A stretch of 64,000 nt of DNA from Microbispora oryzae (lineage in GTDB: Bacteria > Actinomycetota > Actinomycetes > Streptosporangiales > Streptosporangiaceae): contig NZ_JAFCNB010000007.1 in assembly GCF_017896165.1 (NCBI RefSeq), positions 186,001-250,000 of the forward strand, read 5' to 3'. This document shows, piece after piece, positions 54,598 through 64,000 of this stretch. A program made the translations under genes and the position numbers. The notes under the pieces were generated by a model. That model made no database searches. It saw only the letters and a program-made list of their open reading frames with translations, and was not told the DNA's origin. Positions within the stretch are counted from its first letter, which is position 1; the number at the start of each line of letters is the position of its first letter.

Positions 54598-54603
54598 AGC
54601 CTA
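54598..54603 (-). promoter_or_regulatory. -10 box of a leaderless PLP-enzyme gene
   Basis: TAGGCT on the minus strand ends 6 nt before ATG 54591. It lies in the 200-bp gap to the divergent DUF6286 gene, where I see nothing else that I can support. Confidence 0.45.
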
Positions 54604-54791
54604 GCGCCGGGACCCCGGCCAACGTGAGTGTCGGTCATGTTATCCGCGAGATCGGCAAAATCTCCGCCCATCGCCGCCCATGATCGAGCAAGGAGGCGGG
54701 TGATCCGCTCGGAGAGCGCCGCCGGGGTGTACCCATGTGCGGGTGAATACCGAGCTGATCACGCGCGGTGCGCGGGAAGGGTGAACGGCGG

Positions 54792-55394
54792 ATGAGTGTC
54801 GTGCAGGAGATCCTCGCCGGCTCGTCGGCGCCGGGTGTCCCGAGTCACCGGGCCCCGAGACGGGCGGCCTCCCGCGTACTCCTGCCAGGACGCACACCCG
54901 CCGCCGTCGCCGTCGCCGCCGCGCTCACCGTCGTGGGCTGGGCCGTCACCGCCGAGATCGTCGCGGCGATGCTCGGGGGGTCGCTGCTGCCGTCGCCGCT
55001 GCGCCGCCTGCTCGCCGTGACCTTCGGCCATCCCGCCCTTCCCGGCGCCGCGGCAGCCATGATTATCACGGGCGCCGGGCTGGTCGCCCTCGCCGTCCTG
55101 CCGGGACGGCCGCGGCTCGTGCCGCTGGAGACAGACGACCCGCTGCTGGTCATGGGCCTCACGCACGGCGGGCTGCGCAGGACCGTGGCCGCGGCGGCGC
55201 GCGAGGTGGACGGCGTGCAGCGCGTCCACGTGCGCATCCTGCGGGGACGGATCGAGGTCACCGTCGTCACCGACGCGCAGCGGGTCGGCGACCTGCTGCG
55301 CGAGGTCGGCGCGGCGGTCGGCGACAGGCTGTCCGGTCTGCGGGCGCAGTGCCGCCACGAGGTCGTGGTACGGCTGCGCGCGGGGAGGGGGTGA
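54792..55394 (+). CDS. DUF6286 membrane protein (Asp23-associated type)
   Basis: This 200-residue protein has two membrane helices (about 36-60 and 82-105) and a C-terminal domain of about 80 residues (LTHGGLRRTVAAAAREVDGVQRVHVRILRG). In actinobacteria DUF6286 proteins accompany Asp23/Gls24 alkaline-shock proteins and AmaP, and may anchor them to the membrane. Here only the AmaP-like gene follows, and no Asp23 gene is in view. The start ATG has no strong ribosome site. The two genes are 2 bp apart. Confidence 0.83.
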   Translation: MSVVQEILAGSSAPGVPSHRAPRRAASRVLLPGRTPAAVAVAAALTVVGWAVTAEIVAAMLGGSLLPSPLRRLLAVTFGHPALPGAAAAMIITGAGLVALAVLPGRPRLVPLETDDPLLVMGLTHGGLRRTVAAAAREVDGVQRVHVRILRGRIEVTVVTDAQRVGDLLREVGAAVGDRLSGLRAQCRHEVVVRLRAGRG

Positions 55395-55396
55395 GC

Positions 55397-55888
55397 ATGC
55401 GACCGCACCTGGGCAATCGCGTCGGGATCGGCGTCGTGGGTCTCGTCCTCGTGGCCGGAGCCGTGTGGGCGCTCGCCGTGCGCGACGCGCGGCCGGCGGC
55501 CCGGATCGTCGACCTCGGGCTCGTCGACCCCGGCTTCTTCGTCAGGAACGCCTGGGCGCCGCCGCTCGCCGCGGGCGTGGCGATGCTGGTGGCTCTCACC
55601 GCGACGCGCTGGCTCGCGGTCGCCCTTGGCTGGGGGCGGTGCGGGAGCCGCACCGGCGCGGGCACCGCGATGCTCGGCGTGGCGCTGAAGGGCGTCGAAG
55701 GGGTCGGCAGGATCCAGGTCAGGCTCGTGGCCGGCCGCAGGATCCGGGCGTCGGTGTCGCTGCGCCCGGAGGCCGACCTCCACGAGGTGATCAGGCGGCT
55801 TGACGAGTCGGCGGCCTCACGCGTTCGCCGCGCTGTTGAGGGCGACACTCTTCCTGCGCTCGTCCGGCTGCACGTTCGCCGCCGCTGA
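55397..55888 (+). CDS. amaP: AmaP-like membrane anchor protein
   Basis: This 163-residue protein has two membrane helices (about 8-28 and 54-78) and a small C-terminal domain ([35 protein letters not shown]), resembling AmaP, the anchor of the Asp23 alkaline-shock protein. Its last 72 bp overlap the end of the convergent glycosyltransferase-like gene. The start is ATG 55397; GTG 55391 is a near alternative. Confidence 0.75.
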   Translation: MRPHLGNRVGIGVVGLVLVAGAVWALAVRDARPAARIVDLGLVDPGFFVRNAWAPPLAAGVAMLVALTATRWLAVALGWGRCGSRTGAGTAMLGVALKGVEGVGRIQVRLVAGRRIRASVSLRPEADLHEVIRRLDESAASRVRRAVEGDTLPALVRLHVRRR

Positions 55889-57214
55889 CCGCCAGGGCGG
55901 CGCGGAGGCGGGCGCGCCCAGCGCCAGCCCGGCCGCCAGGCACGCGAGCGGCACCACGGGCACGACGTACCGATGGTCGAACGCCGCGATCAGCGGCGGC
56001 AGGAAGAGCAGCGTGACGGCGAACGCCCACGGCAGCAGCGCCGCCCACCGGCGTGCCACCACCCCGCCGAGCCCGATGAGCAGCAGGACGGCCAGCAGCG
56101 GCCCGCGCAGGAAGCCCTGCTGCTGGTAGAGGCGCAGCAGCCCGGCCCACGGCTCGGCCACCTTCGTGGCCCCCGGCGACCCCTGATAGGCCGTGGTCAG
56201 CTGCGTCGCCGTACGGCCGGCCGAGGCGACCTTCGGCGTGAACGGCCGGACGGAGTCGGGGAAGACGTAGGCGCTCTGCGGCCCGGGTGAGGGATAGACC
56301 CGTCGATCCCACTCGAACGCCCACACGGCGTCGTGCAGACCGGTGAGCAGGAAGTCGACCGGCTGGCTGCGGATCGCGAGGGAGGCGAACCGCCCGGCCA
56401 GCTCCTCCCGGTCCCCTTTCACCTTCTGGATCGGCGAACCGGGATCCCAGATGTAGGCGGGCGCGGCCAGCCGGGGCCCGGACGGGCACAGCACGGCCAG
56501 CTCGCGCGGCGGGTCCATCTTCGCGCAGTCCGCGAAGGTCATCGTCCGCGACCACAGCCACACGCTGCTGCCGCCCATGCCGTACGACCCGTACGTGCCG
56601 TGGAACCAGACGGCGTAGCCGCCGAGCACGGCTCCGGCGGCGAGCAGCCCCGTGAGCGCGGCCCGCCGGCCGGGCCAGGCGAGCACCAGGGCGACCGCGA
56701 TCAGCGGCAGCCCGACGGTGCGCGTGACGGTCGCCAGAGCGAGCAGCGCCAGCGCCGCGATAACCCGCCACGGCTGCGGGCGGGGACGCCACAGGACGAG
56801 CGTGACCGCGGCGACGATCAGGGCGGTGAAGAGCAGATCCGCCATGACCAGGTGTTCCAGCTGGATCTGATGGACGTCCAGCAGCACCGGCGCGGCCGCC
56901 AGCGCCGCCCCCCACTCCGGCAGCCGGGTGCGCCGGCGCAGCAGGACGTACACGCAGACGCCCATGCCGAGCCCGATCAGGTGTTGCGCGATCGTGACGG
57001 CCGCGAGGCTGTGCAGCGGGAAGAGGGCACGCAGGAACAGCGAGTAACCCGACGGCCGGGACTCCAGCGGGCGCAGGTCGAGCCCCGAGCTGAGGTAGGA
57101 GAACGAGTCGGCCCAGAACCACAGCGCCGGCCGATATCCCAGCACGGCGAGGCCGCGCAGCGCCACACCCAGGGCCAGCACGATCAGGAACGCCCGGTGC
57201 GACCGTACGTTCAC
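55817..57214 (-). CDS. Polytopic membrane protein, glycosyltransferase family 39/87-like
   Basis: This 465-residue protein has about ten membrane helices. The N-terminal region has an early loop [16 protein letters not shown], and the loop after the second helix is rich in acidic residues, as in polyprenyl-phosphate-sugar transferases (PMT/ArnT type). There is a large outer loop (about 220-330). The sugar and acceptor are unknown. GTG 57214 follows AGGAGGTG. Its 3' end overlaps the convergent AmaP-like gene by 72 bp. Confidence 0.75.
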   Translation of the reverse strand: MNVRSHRAFLIVLALGVALRGLAVLGYRPALWFWADSFSYLSSGLDLRPLESRPSGYSLFLRALFPLHSLAAVTIAQHLIGLGMGVCVYVLLRRRTRLPEWGAALAAAPVLLDVHQIQLEHLVMADLLFTALIVAAVTLVLWRPRPQPWRVIAALALLALATVTRTVGLPLIAVALVLAWPGRRAALTGLLAAGAVLGGYAVWFHGTYGSYGMGGSSVWLWSRTMTFADCAKMDPPRELAVLCPSGPRLAAPAYIWDPGSPIQKVKGDREELAGRFASLAIRSQPVDFLLTGLHDAVWAFEWDRRVYPSPGPQSAYVFPDSVRPFTPKVASAGRTATQLTTAYQGSPGATKVAEPWAGLLRLYQQQGFLRGPLLAVLLLIGLGGVVARRWAALLPWAFAVTLLFLPPLIAAFDHRYVVPVVPLACLAAGLALGAPASAPPWRSAAANVQPDERRKSVALNSAANA

Positions 57215-57326
57215 GACACCTCCTCGCGGCGGGACGGGACACCACCTTATTGGCGTCTCCGGCGCGCCTGGCCGGGGGTGTGGACAACGCCGCGGAGCCG
57301 GGCGGGCGAGTGGCGCGGCGCCCGGC

Positions 57327-58700
<1,374 letters not shown>

Positions 58701-58725
58701 TGATCGGTGCCTTTCGGGGGATCGC

Positions 58726-59115
58726 TCAGGACGCGGCGGAGGTGAGCGCGGCGTACTCCGCGGCCGACAGCAGGTCGTCCGGCTCCTCCGAGATGCGGAC
58801 CTGGAACAACCAGCCGTCGCCGTACGGGTCGGAGTTGATGAGCGACGGGTCGTCCACGACGGACGGGTTGGTCGCCACGACCTCGCCGCTGACGGGCGCG
58901 AAGATGTCGCTCACCGACTTGGTCGACTCGACCTCGCCCACGGCGTCGCCCGCGGCGACCGTCGCCCCGATCTCGGGCACCTGCACGAAGACCACGTCAC
59001 CGAGCTGCTCGGCGGCGTAGGCGGTGACACCCACGGTGACCGTCAGGCCGTCGTCGAGCCCGCCGATCCACTCGTGCTCCTTGGTGTAGCTCAGCTCGTC
59101 GGGAATGCTGCTCAC
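58726..59115 (-). CDS. gcvH: Glycine cleavage system H protein
   Basis: This 129-residue lipoyl carrier has the lipoylated Lys66 in [16 protein letters not shown] and the usual YTKEHEWI N terminus. GTG 59115 overlaps the gcvT stop in a GTGA junction and has an AGGAGG site, so it is coupled to gcvT. The P protein is not in this window. Confidence 0.95.
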   Translation of the reverse strand: MSSIPDELSYTKEHEWIGGLDDGLTVTVGVTAYAAEQLGDVVFVQVPEIGATVAAGDAVGEVESTKSVSDIFAPVSGEVVATNPSVVDDPSLINSDPYGDGWLFQVRISEEPDDLLSAAEYAALTSAAS

Positions 59116-60206
59116 TTGGTCCTCCTGTAGAAGGGCAGGTCGACGATGTCGACCGGTTCGTGACTGCCGCGGATGTCCACGGCGAGACCGGCGGCGTCGA
59201 GGGCGCCGGTGGACACGTAGGCCATCGCGACGGGCTTGCCGAGCGACTGCGAGGGCGCGCCGCTGGTGATCTCCCCGACGACCGCGCCGTCCAGGGTGAC
59301 CGGGTAACCGTGCCGGGGCACCCGGCGGCCGCGCGCCACCAGGCCGACCAGCCTGCGGGCGGGCTCGCCGGCCTCGGCCGCCTTGGCGAGGGCGGCCCTG
59401 CCCACGAAGTCGCCGGGCTTGTCGAAACGGACCACGCGGCCGAGACCCGCGTCGAACGGGGTGGTCCGCGCGCTCAGCTCGTTGCCGTACAGCGGCATGC
59501 CGGCCTCCAGGCGCAGCGTGTCGCGGGCGGACAGGCCGGCCGGGACCAGGCCCAGCCCGGCTCCCGCCGCCGACAGCGCGTTCCACAGCGGCACGGCGTC
59601 GTCGTTCCCGACGAACAGCTCGAAGCCGTCCTCGCCGGTGTATCCCGTCCGGGCGACGAGGGCGCGTGCCCCGGCGACCTCGGCGGACAGCACGGCGTAG
59701 TACTTGAGGCCGTCCAGGTCGGCGTCGGTGAGCGTTCTGAGGATCTCGGCGGCGCGCGGCCCCTGGACCGCGACCAGCGCGTACTCGCCGGACCTGTCCT
59801 CCACCCGGGCGTCGTACGCATCGGCGCGCGCGGTCAGCTCACGGGCGACCAGCTCGTAGTTGGAGGCGTTGGCGACGACCATGAACTCCTCGTCGCCCAG
59901 CCGGTAGACGATGAGGTCGTCGAGGATGCCGCCCTCGTCGTTCACGATCATCGTGTAGCGGGCCCGGCCGTCGGCCAGCGCGCTCAGGTGGCCCACAAGG
60001 GCGTAGTCGAGGGCCTCGGCCGCCTGCGGCCCGGTGACGAAGATCTCGCCCATGTGCGACAGATCGAACAGGCCCGCCGCGGTCCGCACGGCGTTGTGCT
60101 CGGCCGACTCGCTGCCGTACCGCAGCGGCATCTGCCAGCCGGCGAAATCGGTCAGGGTCGCGCCCAGGCTTTCGTGGACCCCGCGCAGCGGGGTGCTTCG
60201 GGACAT
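59112..60206 (-). CDS. gcvT: Aminomethyltransferase (glycine cleavage T protein)
   Basis: This 364-residue folate enzyme passes the methylene group to tetrahydrofolate and releases ammonia from the H-protein intermediate. Motifs include [39 protein letters not shown] and [30 protein letters not shown] 60206 is chosen because GAGGTGCGATC lies directly upstream and it follows the riboswitch. It leads the gcvT-gcvH-sdaA operon. Confidence 0.95.
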   Translation of the reverse strand: MSRSTPLRGVHESLGATLTDFAGWQMPLRYGSESAEHNAVRTAAGLFDLSHMGEIFVTGPQAAEALDYALVGHLSALADGRARYTMIVNDEGGILDDLIVYRLGDEEFMVVANASNYELVARELTARADAYDARVEDRSGEYALVAVQGPRAAEILRTLTDADLDGLKYYAVLSAEVAGARALVARTGYTGEDGFELFVGNDDAVPLWNALSAAGAGLGLVPAGLSARDTLRLEAGMPLYGNELSARTTPFDAGLGRVVRFDKPGDFVGRAALAKAAEAGEPARRLVGLVARGRRVPRHGYPVTLDGAVVGEITSGAPSQSLGKPVAMAYVSTGALDAAGLAVDIRGSHEPVDIVDLPFYRRTK

Positions 60207-60240
60207 GATCGCACCTCGGAAAGGACGGATGAGTGCATCC

Positions 60241-60425
60241 TCCCCCTCTGTCATCGGTGCCTGAGAGCTTCGTCCGTTCTTTGCCGGACTTTCACCTTCG
60301 GCGAGGCCGGACGGCCTTCTTTCCAGAGGACACCTGGCCCGCGCGGTCCTTTGCCTTGAGAGGTTCGCGGGGAGGGCTTGCTCCTTCAGGGATCCTGACC
60401 GGATGCCAGGACGCTCTCCCGCACG
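60241..60425 (-). promoter_or_regulatory. Tandem glycine riboswitch
   Basis: The minus-strand RNA shows both aptamers in order. The first has GGGAGAG, then TGAAGGAGCAA, then CTCTCAAGGCAAAGGACC. The second has CTCTGGAAAG, then CGCCGAAGGTGAAA, then CTCTCAGGCACCGATGACAGAGGGGGA (read as consecutive motifs). It ends 34 nt before the gcvT ATG. Glycine binding would turn on glycine cleavage and, uncommonly, serine deamination in the same operon. Confidence 0.93.
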
Positions 60426-60469
60426 GGATCACCGGTGTACGGCCAGCCTAGTGGCTCCCGCCTGTCCCG

Positions 60470-60610
60470 TCACCCGCCGGGTACGGCCCGGTCCATCGCC
60501 GCGAACAGGTCGTCGATCGAGTCGAAGACACTGATCCGCCCCTCACGGATGCCGGCGTCCGCCCCGGCCTCCGCGGACTGCCATCCAGGCGTCCAGTACC
60601 AGGCTTCGTC
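60470..60610 (-). pseudogene. Remnant of an AbrB/MazE-type antitoxin (C-terminal part)
   Basis: The open frame from DEAWYWTPGWQSAEAGADAGI to FDSIDDLFAAMDRAVPGG matches the C-terminal signature (WxWTPEWQxxExxADxxIxxGxxxxFDSxxxLLxxL) of actinobacterial AbrB-like antitoxins. No start codon and no DNA-binding N terminus precede it; the frame runs back into the glutamine amidotransferase gene. No toxin gene is nearby. I read it as a decayed toxin-antitoxin fragment. This rests on recall of the family pattern. Confidence 0.6.
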
Positions 60611-60618
60611 AGCTACAC

Positions 60619-61317
60619 CTACCCGTTGGTCCGGCGGGCGGCGTGGACGAGGGCGCGGAAGAGGGGACCGTCCTCGTCGGCCTCGGGATGCCACTGGACG
60701 GCCAGGGCGAACGGGTGCCCGGTCACCTCGACGGCCTCGATCGTGCCGTCATCGGCGCGGGCGGTGACCTCAAGCCGGCCGGCCAGGCGGTCGACGGCCT
60801 GGTGGTGATAGTGGGCGGGGGTGAGATCGTCGCCCTGATAGATCTTGGCGAGCGAGGGCGCGAGCCGTACCGGGAGACGGCCGAACGTGCCGGGGGCGGG
60901 GGAGTGGCCGGGGTGGCCGACGACGTCGGGGAGGTGCTGGTGGAGCGTGCCGCCGAGGGCCACGTTGAGCACCTGGAGGCCCCGGCAGATCCCGAGGAAC
61001 GGCAGCGCCGACTCCAGGGCCGCCGTCATCAGCCCAAACTCCGCCTCATCACGAAATTTCCGGACGTATCCGGTCTCGGGGGCCGGGGCGGCGCCGTACC
61101 GGGCGGGGTCGACGTCGCCCCCGCCCGCGACGATGAGCCCGTCCAGCCGTCCGGCGAGGTCGCGGGGCTCCCCGGCGGGCGGCAGGATGACCGGCTGGCC
61201 TGCCGCCCGCGCGATGTGCTCGACGTACATGTACGGCAGCAGCGCCGCCGGCATGTCCCAGACGGTGAACTTCGCCGGCTCGACGTAGCACGTCACGCCG
61301 ATCACGGGACGGGCCAT
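60619..61317 (-). CDS. puuD: Gamma-glutamyl-gamma-aminobutyrate hydrolase (PuuD-like class I amidotransferase)
   Basis: This 232-residue amidohydrolase has the triad Cys111 (LGICRGLQVLN) and His/Glu in VQWHPEADE. In the putrescine pathway PuuD frees GABA from gamma-glutamyl-GABA. Here it is the last gene after a glutamine synthetase-like gene, an aldehyde dehydrogenase and an SDR, which fits breakdown of a gamma-glutamylated amine. The exact amine is not clear. Confidence 0.88.
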   Translation of the reverse strand: MARPVIGVTCYVEPAKFTVWDMPAALLPYMYVEHIARAAGQPVILPPAGEPRDLAGRLDGLIVAGGGDVDPARYGAAPAPETGYVRKFRDEAEFGLMTAALESALPFLGICRGLQVLNVALGGTLHQHLPDVVGHPGHSPAPGTFGRLPVRLAPSLAKIYQGDDLTPAHYHHQAVDRLAGRLEVTARADDGTIEAVEVTGHPFALAVQWHPEADEDGPLFRALVHAARRTNG

Positions 61318-61327
61318 GGCATACCCC

Positions 61328-62092
61328 TTACAGCGGAGTGACGTACGCGCCGGAGATGCCGCCGTCCACGAGGAACTCGGAGGCGGTGATGAACGACGCG
61401 TCGTCAGAGGCGAGGAACGCGACGGCGGCGGCGATCTCCTCGGCCCGCGCGAACCGGCCGATGGGCACGTGGACGAGCCGCCGCTGCGCCCGCTCGGGGT
61501 CCTTGGCGAACAGCTCGCGCAGCAGCGGGGTGTCGACCGGGCCGGGGCAGAGGGCGTTCACCCGGATGCCCTCCCGGGCGAACTGCACGCCCAGCTCGCG
61601 GCTCATCGCCAGCACGCCGCCCTTGGAGGCGGTGTAGGAGATCTGCGAGGTGGCCGAGCCCATCACCGCGACGAACGACGCCGTGTTGACGATCGAGCCC
61701 CTGCCCTGCCGCCGCATGTACGGGATGACGTGCTTGCAGCACAGATAGACGCTGGTGAGGTTGACCTCCTGGACGCGCCGCCAGGCGTCGATCCCCGTCT
61801 CCAGGATCGAGTCGTCGTCCGGCGGGGAGATGCCCGCGTTGTTGAACGCGATGTCCACACTGCCGTACGTCTCGAAGGCGGTGGCGTACATCCGGACGAC
61901 GTCGTCCTCGTTCGCCACGTCGGCCCGGACGAACAGGCCGCCGACCTCGTCGGCGGCCTTGGCTCCGGCGGTCTCGTCGAGGTCCGCCACCACCACCCGG
62001 GCGCCCTCCTCGGCGAACCGCCGGGCGGTGGCCAGCCCGATGCCACTGGCCGCGCCCGTGATGACGGCGACGCGGTCCTGCAAACGCTGCAT
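61328..62092 (-). CDS. SDR family oxidoreductase
   Basis: This 254-residue short-chain dehydrogenase has the NAD(P)-binding TGAASGIG, NNAG, the catalytic Ser139, Tyr153 and Lys157 (SYTASKGG), and the C-terminal SEFLVDGG. It lies 10 bp from puuD and 4 bp from the ALDH gene, so it belongs to the amine-catabolism operon, where an alcohol or aldehyde intermediate is likely its substrate. Confidence 0.93.
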   Translation of the reverse strand: MQRLQDRVAVITGAASGIGLATARRFAEEGARVVVADLDETAGAKAADEVGGLFVRADVANEDDVVRMYATAFETYGSVDIAFNNAGISPPDDDSILETGIDAWRRVQEVNLTSVYLCCKHVIPYMRRQGRGSIVNTASFVAVMGSATSQISYTASKGGVLAMSRELGVQFAREGIRVNALCPGPVDTPLLRELFAKDPERAQRRLVHVPIGRFARAEEIAAAVAFLASDDASFITASEFLVDGGISGAYVTPL

Positions 62093-62096
62093 GTGT

Positions 62097-63476
62097 CTAC
62101 TCCGTGGAAATGAAGACGTTCTTGGTCTCGGTGAACGCGGCCAGCGCGTCGGGTCCGAGCTCGCGGCCGAGGCCGGACTGCTTGAATCCGCCGAAGGGCG
62201 TCCAGTAGCGGACGCTGGAGTGGGAGTTCACCGACAGGTTGCCCGCCTCGACCGCGCGGGACACCCGGAGCGCCCGGCCGACGTCGCGGGTCCAGATCGA
62301 CCCCGACAGCCCGTACGGCGTCTCGTTGGCGATCCGCACCGCGTGCGCCTCGTCGTCGAACGGGACGACGGTGACGACGGGCCCGAAGATCTCCTCGGTG
62401 TGGGCCCGGTGGAAGGCCCCCGATCCCGCCGCGAGCGGGTCGAACCCGGCAGGGGCGGCCAGCACCGTCGGGGCGAACCAGTAGCCGGGGCCGTCCGGGC
62501 ACGATCCCGTGGCGTACGGCTCCAGCCCGGCGACGTACGACGCCACGCGTTCGCGGTGCTCCGCGCTGATCAGCGGGCCCATCTGGGTGGCCTCGTCGCG
62601 GGGGTCGCCCACCCTGAGCGCGCGCACGGCCCCGGCGAGCCGTTCGAGGAACTCGTCGTGGACGGAACGCTCCACCAGGATGCGGGAGCGGGCGCAGCAG
62701 TCCTGGCCCGAGTTGTCGAAGACGGCCATCGGGGCCGAGGCGGCCGCCTTCTCCAGGTCGGAGTCGGCGAAGACGATGTTGGCGCTCTTGCCGCCAAGCT
62801 CCAGCGTCACCCGCTTCACCTGGGCGGCGGCCGTGGCCCCGATGAGCCTGCCGACCTCGGTCGAGCCGGTGAACACGATCTTCCGCACGTCGGGGTGCTC
62901 GACCAGCCGGGCGCCGGCCACCTCTCCCTCACCGGGCACGACCTGCAGCACGCCCTCGGGGAGGCCGGCCGCGAGGGCCAGCTCGGCCAGGCGCAGGGCG
63001 GTCAGCGGCGTCCACTCGGCGGGCTTGACGATCACCGTGTTGCCGGCGGCCAGCGCGGGGGCCACCCCCCACGTCATGATCATCATGGGGAAGTTCCACG
63101 GCACGATGATCGCCACGACGCCCAGCGGCTCGGAGAACGTCAGGTCGACGCCGCCGGGCACCGGGATCTGCCTGCCGTGGTCGCGCTCGGGGGCGCCGGC
63201 ATAGAAGTCGAGCACGTCGCGGACGTTGCCCGCCTCCCAGCGGGCGTTGCCGATCGTGTGACCCGCGTTCGCGATCTCCAGCCCGGCCAGTTCATCGGCG
63301 TGGTCGTCCACGAGCCGGGCGAACCGCCGCAGCAGCCGGGCCCGGTCGCCGGGGGAGACCTCCCGCCAGGCGGGACCTGCCCTGCGGGCCCGCTCGACCG
63401 CGCGGTCGACCTCGGCCACGCCGGCCATCTCGACCTCGGCGATCACGGTCGCGGTCGCCGGATTGACTATCTTCAC
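62097..63476 (-). CDS. Aldehyde dehydrogenase (PuuC-like)
   Basis: This 459-residue ALDH has the NAD site in PWNFPMMIMTWGVAPALAAGNTVIVKP, GSTEVG, the general base Glu226 (ELGGKS) and the nucleophile Cys260 (NSGQDCCARSR). Its GTG start overlaps the stop of the glutamine synthetase-like gene (GTGA), so translation is coupled. It likely oxidises gamma-glutamyl-aminobutyraldehyde or a similar aldehyde. Confidence 0.92.
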   Translation of the reverse strand: MKIVNPATATVIAEVEMAGVAEVDRAVERARRAGPAWREVSPGDRARLLRRFARLVDDHADELAGLEIANAGHTIGNARWEAGNVRDVLDFYAGAPERDHGRQIPVPGGVDLTFSEPLGVVAIIVPWNFPMMIMTWGVAPALAAGNTVIVKPAEWTPLTALRLAELALAAGLPEGVLQVVPGEGEVAGARLVEHPDVRKIVFTGSTEVGRLIGATAAAQVKRVTLELGGKSANIVFADSDLEKAAASAPMAVFDNSGQDCCARSRILVERSVHDEFLERLAGAVRALRVGDPRDEATQMGPLISAEHRERVASYVAGLEPYATGSCPDGPGYWFAPTVLAAPAGFDPLAAGSGAFHRAHTEEIFGPVVTVVPFDDEAHAVRIANETPYGLSGSIWTRDVGRALRVSRAVEAGNLSVNSHSSVRYWTPFGGFKQSGLGRELGPDALAAFTETKNVFISTE

Positions 63477-64000
63477 AGCCTCTCGAACCCCCGATAGAGC
63501 TCCCAGTCGGTGACCGCCGCGTCGAAGGCGGCCAGCTCGACCCTCGCACAGTTCGCATAGTGCTCGACGACATCCGCGCCGAAGACGTCCCTGGCCGGCG
63601 TCGAACCCTCCCACAGCGTCAGGGCGTCGCGCAGCGTACCCGGCACCCGCTCGGCGTCGGCGGCGTACGCGTTGCCGGTGAACGGGTCGCCGAGCGGCAG
63701 CTCCGCCTCGATGCCGTGCAGGCCCGCCGCGATCATCCCCGCCACCGCGAGGTAGGGGTTGACGTCGCCGCCGGGCACCCGGTTCTCCACCCGGAGGGAG
63801 GGGCCGTGGCCGACCAGCCGCAACGAGCAGGTCCGGTTGTCGACGCCCCACTTCACCGCCGTGGGGGCGAAGCTGCCCGGCACGAACCGCTTGTAGGAGT
63901 TGATGTTGGGCGCGTAGAGCAGGGTGAGCTCGCGCAGGAAGGCGAGCTGGCCCGCGATGAAGCGCCGTCCCGTCTCCGACAGGCCGTGCGGCCCGTCGCC
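63473..64000 (-). CDS. Glutamine synthetase family protein, C-terminal part (gamma-glutamylamine synthetase type)
   Basis: The frame is open to the window edge, so only about 175 C-terminal residues are seen. They hold family motifs NINSYKRFVPGSFAP, KWGVDNRTCSLR and ENRVPGGDVNPYLAVAGMIAAGLHGIE. The last fits GlnT/PuuA-type enzymes, which join glutamate to an amine, rather than housekeeping GlnA. Its place upstream of ALDH, SDR and PuuD supports gamma-glutamylation of a polyamine or ethanolamine-like amine. Confidence 0.88.
   Translation of the reverse strand, partial: GDGPHGLSETGRRFIAGQLAFLRELTLLYAPNINSYKRFVPGSFAPTAVKWGVDNRTCSLRLVGHGPSLRVENRVPGGDVNPYLAVAGMIAAGLHGIEAELPLGDPFTGNAYAADAERVPGTLRDALTLWEGSTPARDVFGADVVEHYANCARVELAAFDAAVTDWELYRGFERL

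Overview
This window comes from the chromosome of a high-GC, filament-forming type actinobacterium. Most third codon positions are G or C, GTG starts are common and a TTG start occurs. The gene content (DivIVA/FilP-like coiled coil, DUF3039, DUF2017, DUF3352, DUF3618, DUF6286, a DUF222/HNH protein, methylmalonyl-CoA metabolism, a secreted mannanase) points to the Streptosporangiales, perhaps Streptosporangiaceae. That family placement is an inference. I see no phage, IS element, CRISPR array or biosynthetic cluster.

Layout. 1-5.0 kb: end of an alpha/beta hydrolase, a DivIVA-like coiled coil, then methylmalonyl-CoA epimerase divergent from thiolase-meaB. 4.8-8.4 kb: two membrane proteins and a MarR regulator. 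8.5-10.3 kb: an acyl-CoA mutase large subunit whose specificity residues (Phe98/Gln216) are those of isobutyryl-CoA mutase. 10.3-15.1 kb: PLP decarboxylase, thioredoxin-like TPR protein, ACT-type malic enzyme and YqgE. 15.2-19.3 kb: secreted GH5/CBM2 mannanase and a TetR/MFS efflux pair with a dyad operator. 19.5-29.7 kb is an accessory stretch: DUF3039, M43 metalloprotease, DUF222-HNH, DUF2278-LTD, a helicase with a TTG start and several unknown secreted or membrane proteins, with many minisatellites.

29.8-41.0 kb is the conserved actinobacterial block known from Mycobacterium tuberculosis Rv1330c-Rv1341: pncA and pncB divergent from clpS-DUF2017-mec-cysO-cysM, then murI, MBL phosphodiesterase, rph and rdgB. 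Here a DUF3352 gene, a thioesterase and a TMEM175-like channel sit between cysM and murI. 41-45 kb: a membrane-fused molybdopterin oxidoreductase and a 712-residue protein ending in a papain-like (Tox-PL type) domain. 45-50.4 kb: MacB-like ABC exporter plus a DesK/NarL-type two-component system. 51.3 kb: an odd class I tRNA. 51.6-57.2 kb: Bcp peroxiredoxin, DUF3618, RibD-like reductase, alanine-racemase-fold enzyme, DUF6286/AmaP pair and a membrane glycosyltransferase-like protein. 57.3-60.4 kb: gcvT-gcvH-sdaA behind a tandem glycine riboswitch, which would turn excess glycine into serine and then pyruvate. 60.5-64 kb: a decayed antitoxin fragment and a glutamine synthetase-like/ALDH/SDR/PuuD cluster for gamma-glutamylated amine breakdown.

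Two window-wide patterns stand out. Tandem repeats of mostly 11-17 bp sit on or just after the stop codons of many genes, and in several cases the stop codon itself is in the repeat. About nine genes look leaderless, with a TANNNT box 6-8 nt before an ATG or GTG start. Unbiased checks would be a tandem-repeat scan relative to all stop codons in the genome, and 5'-end transcript mapping.
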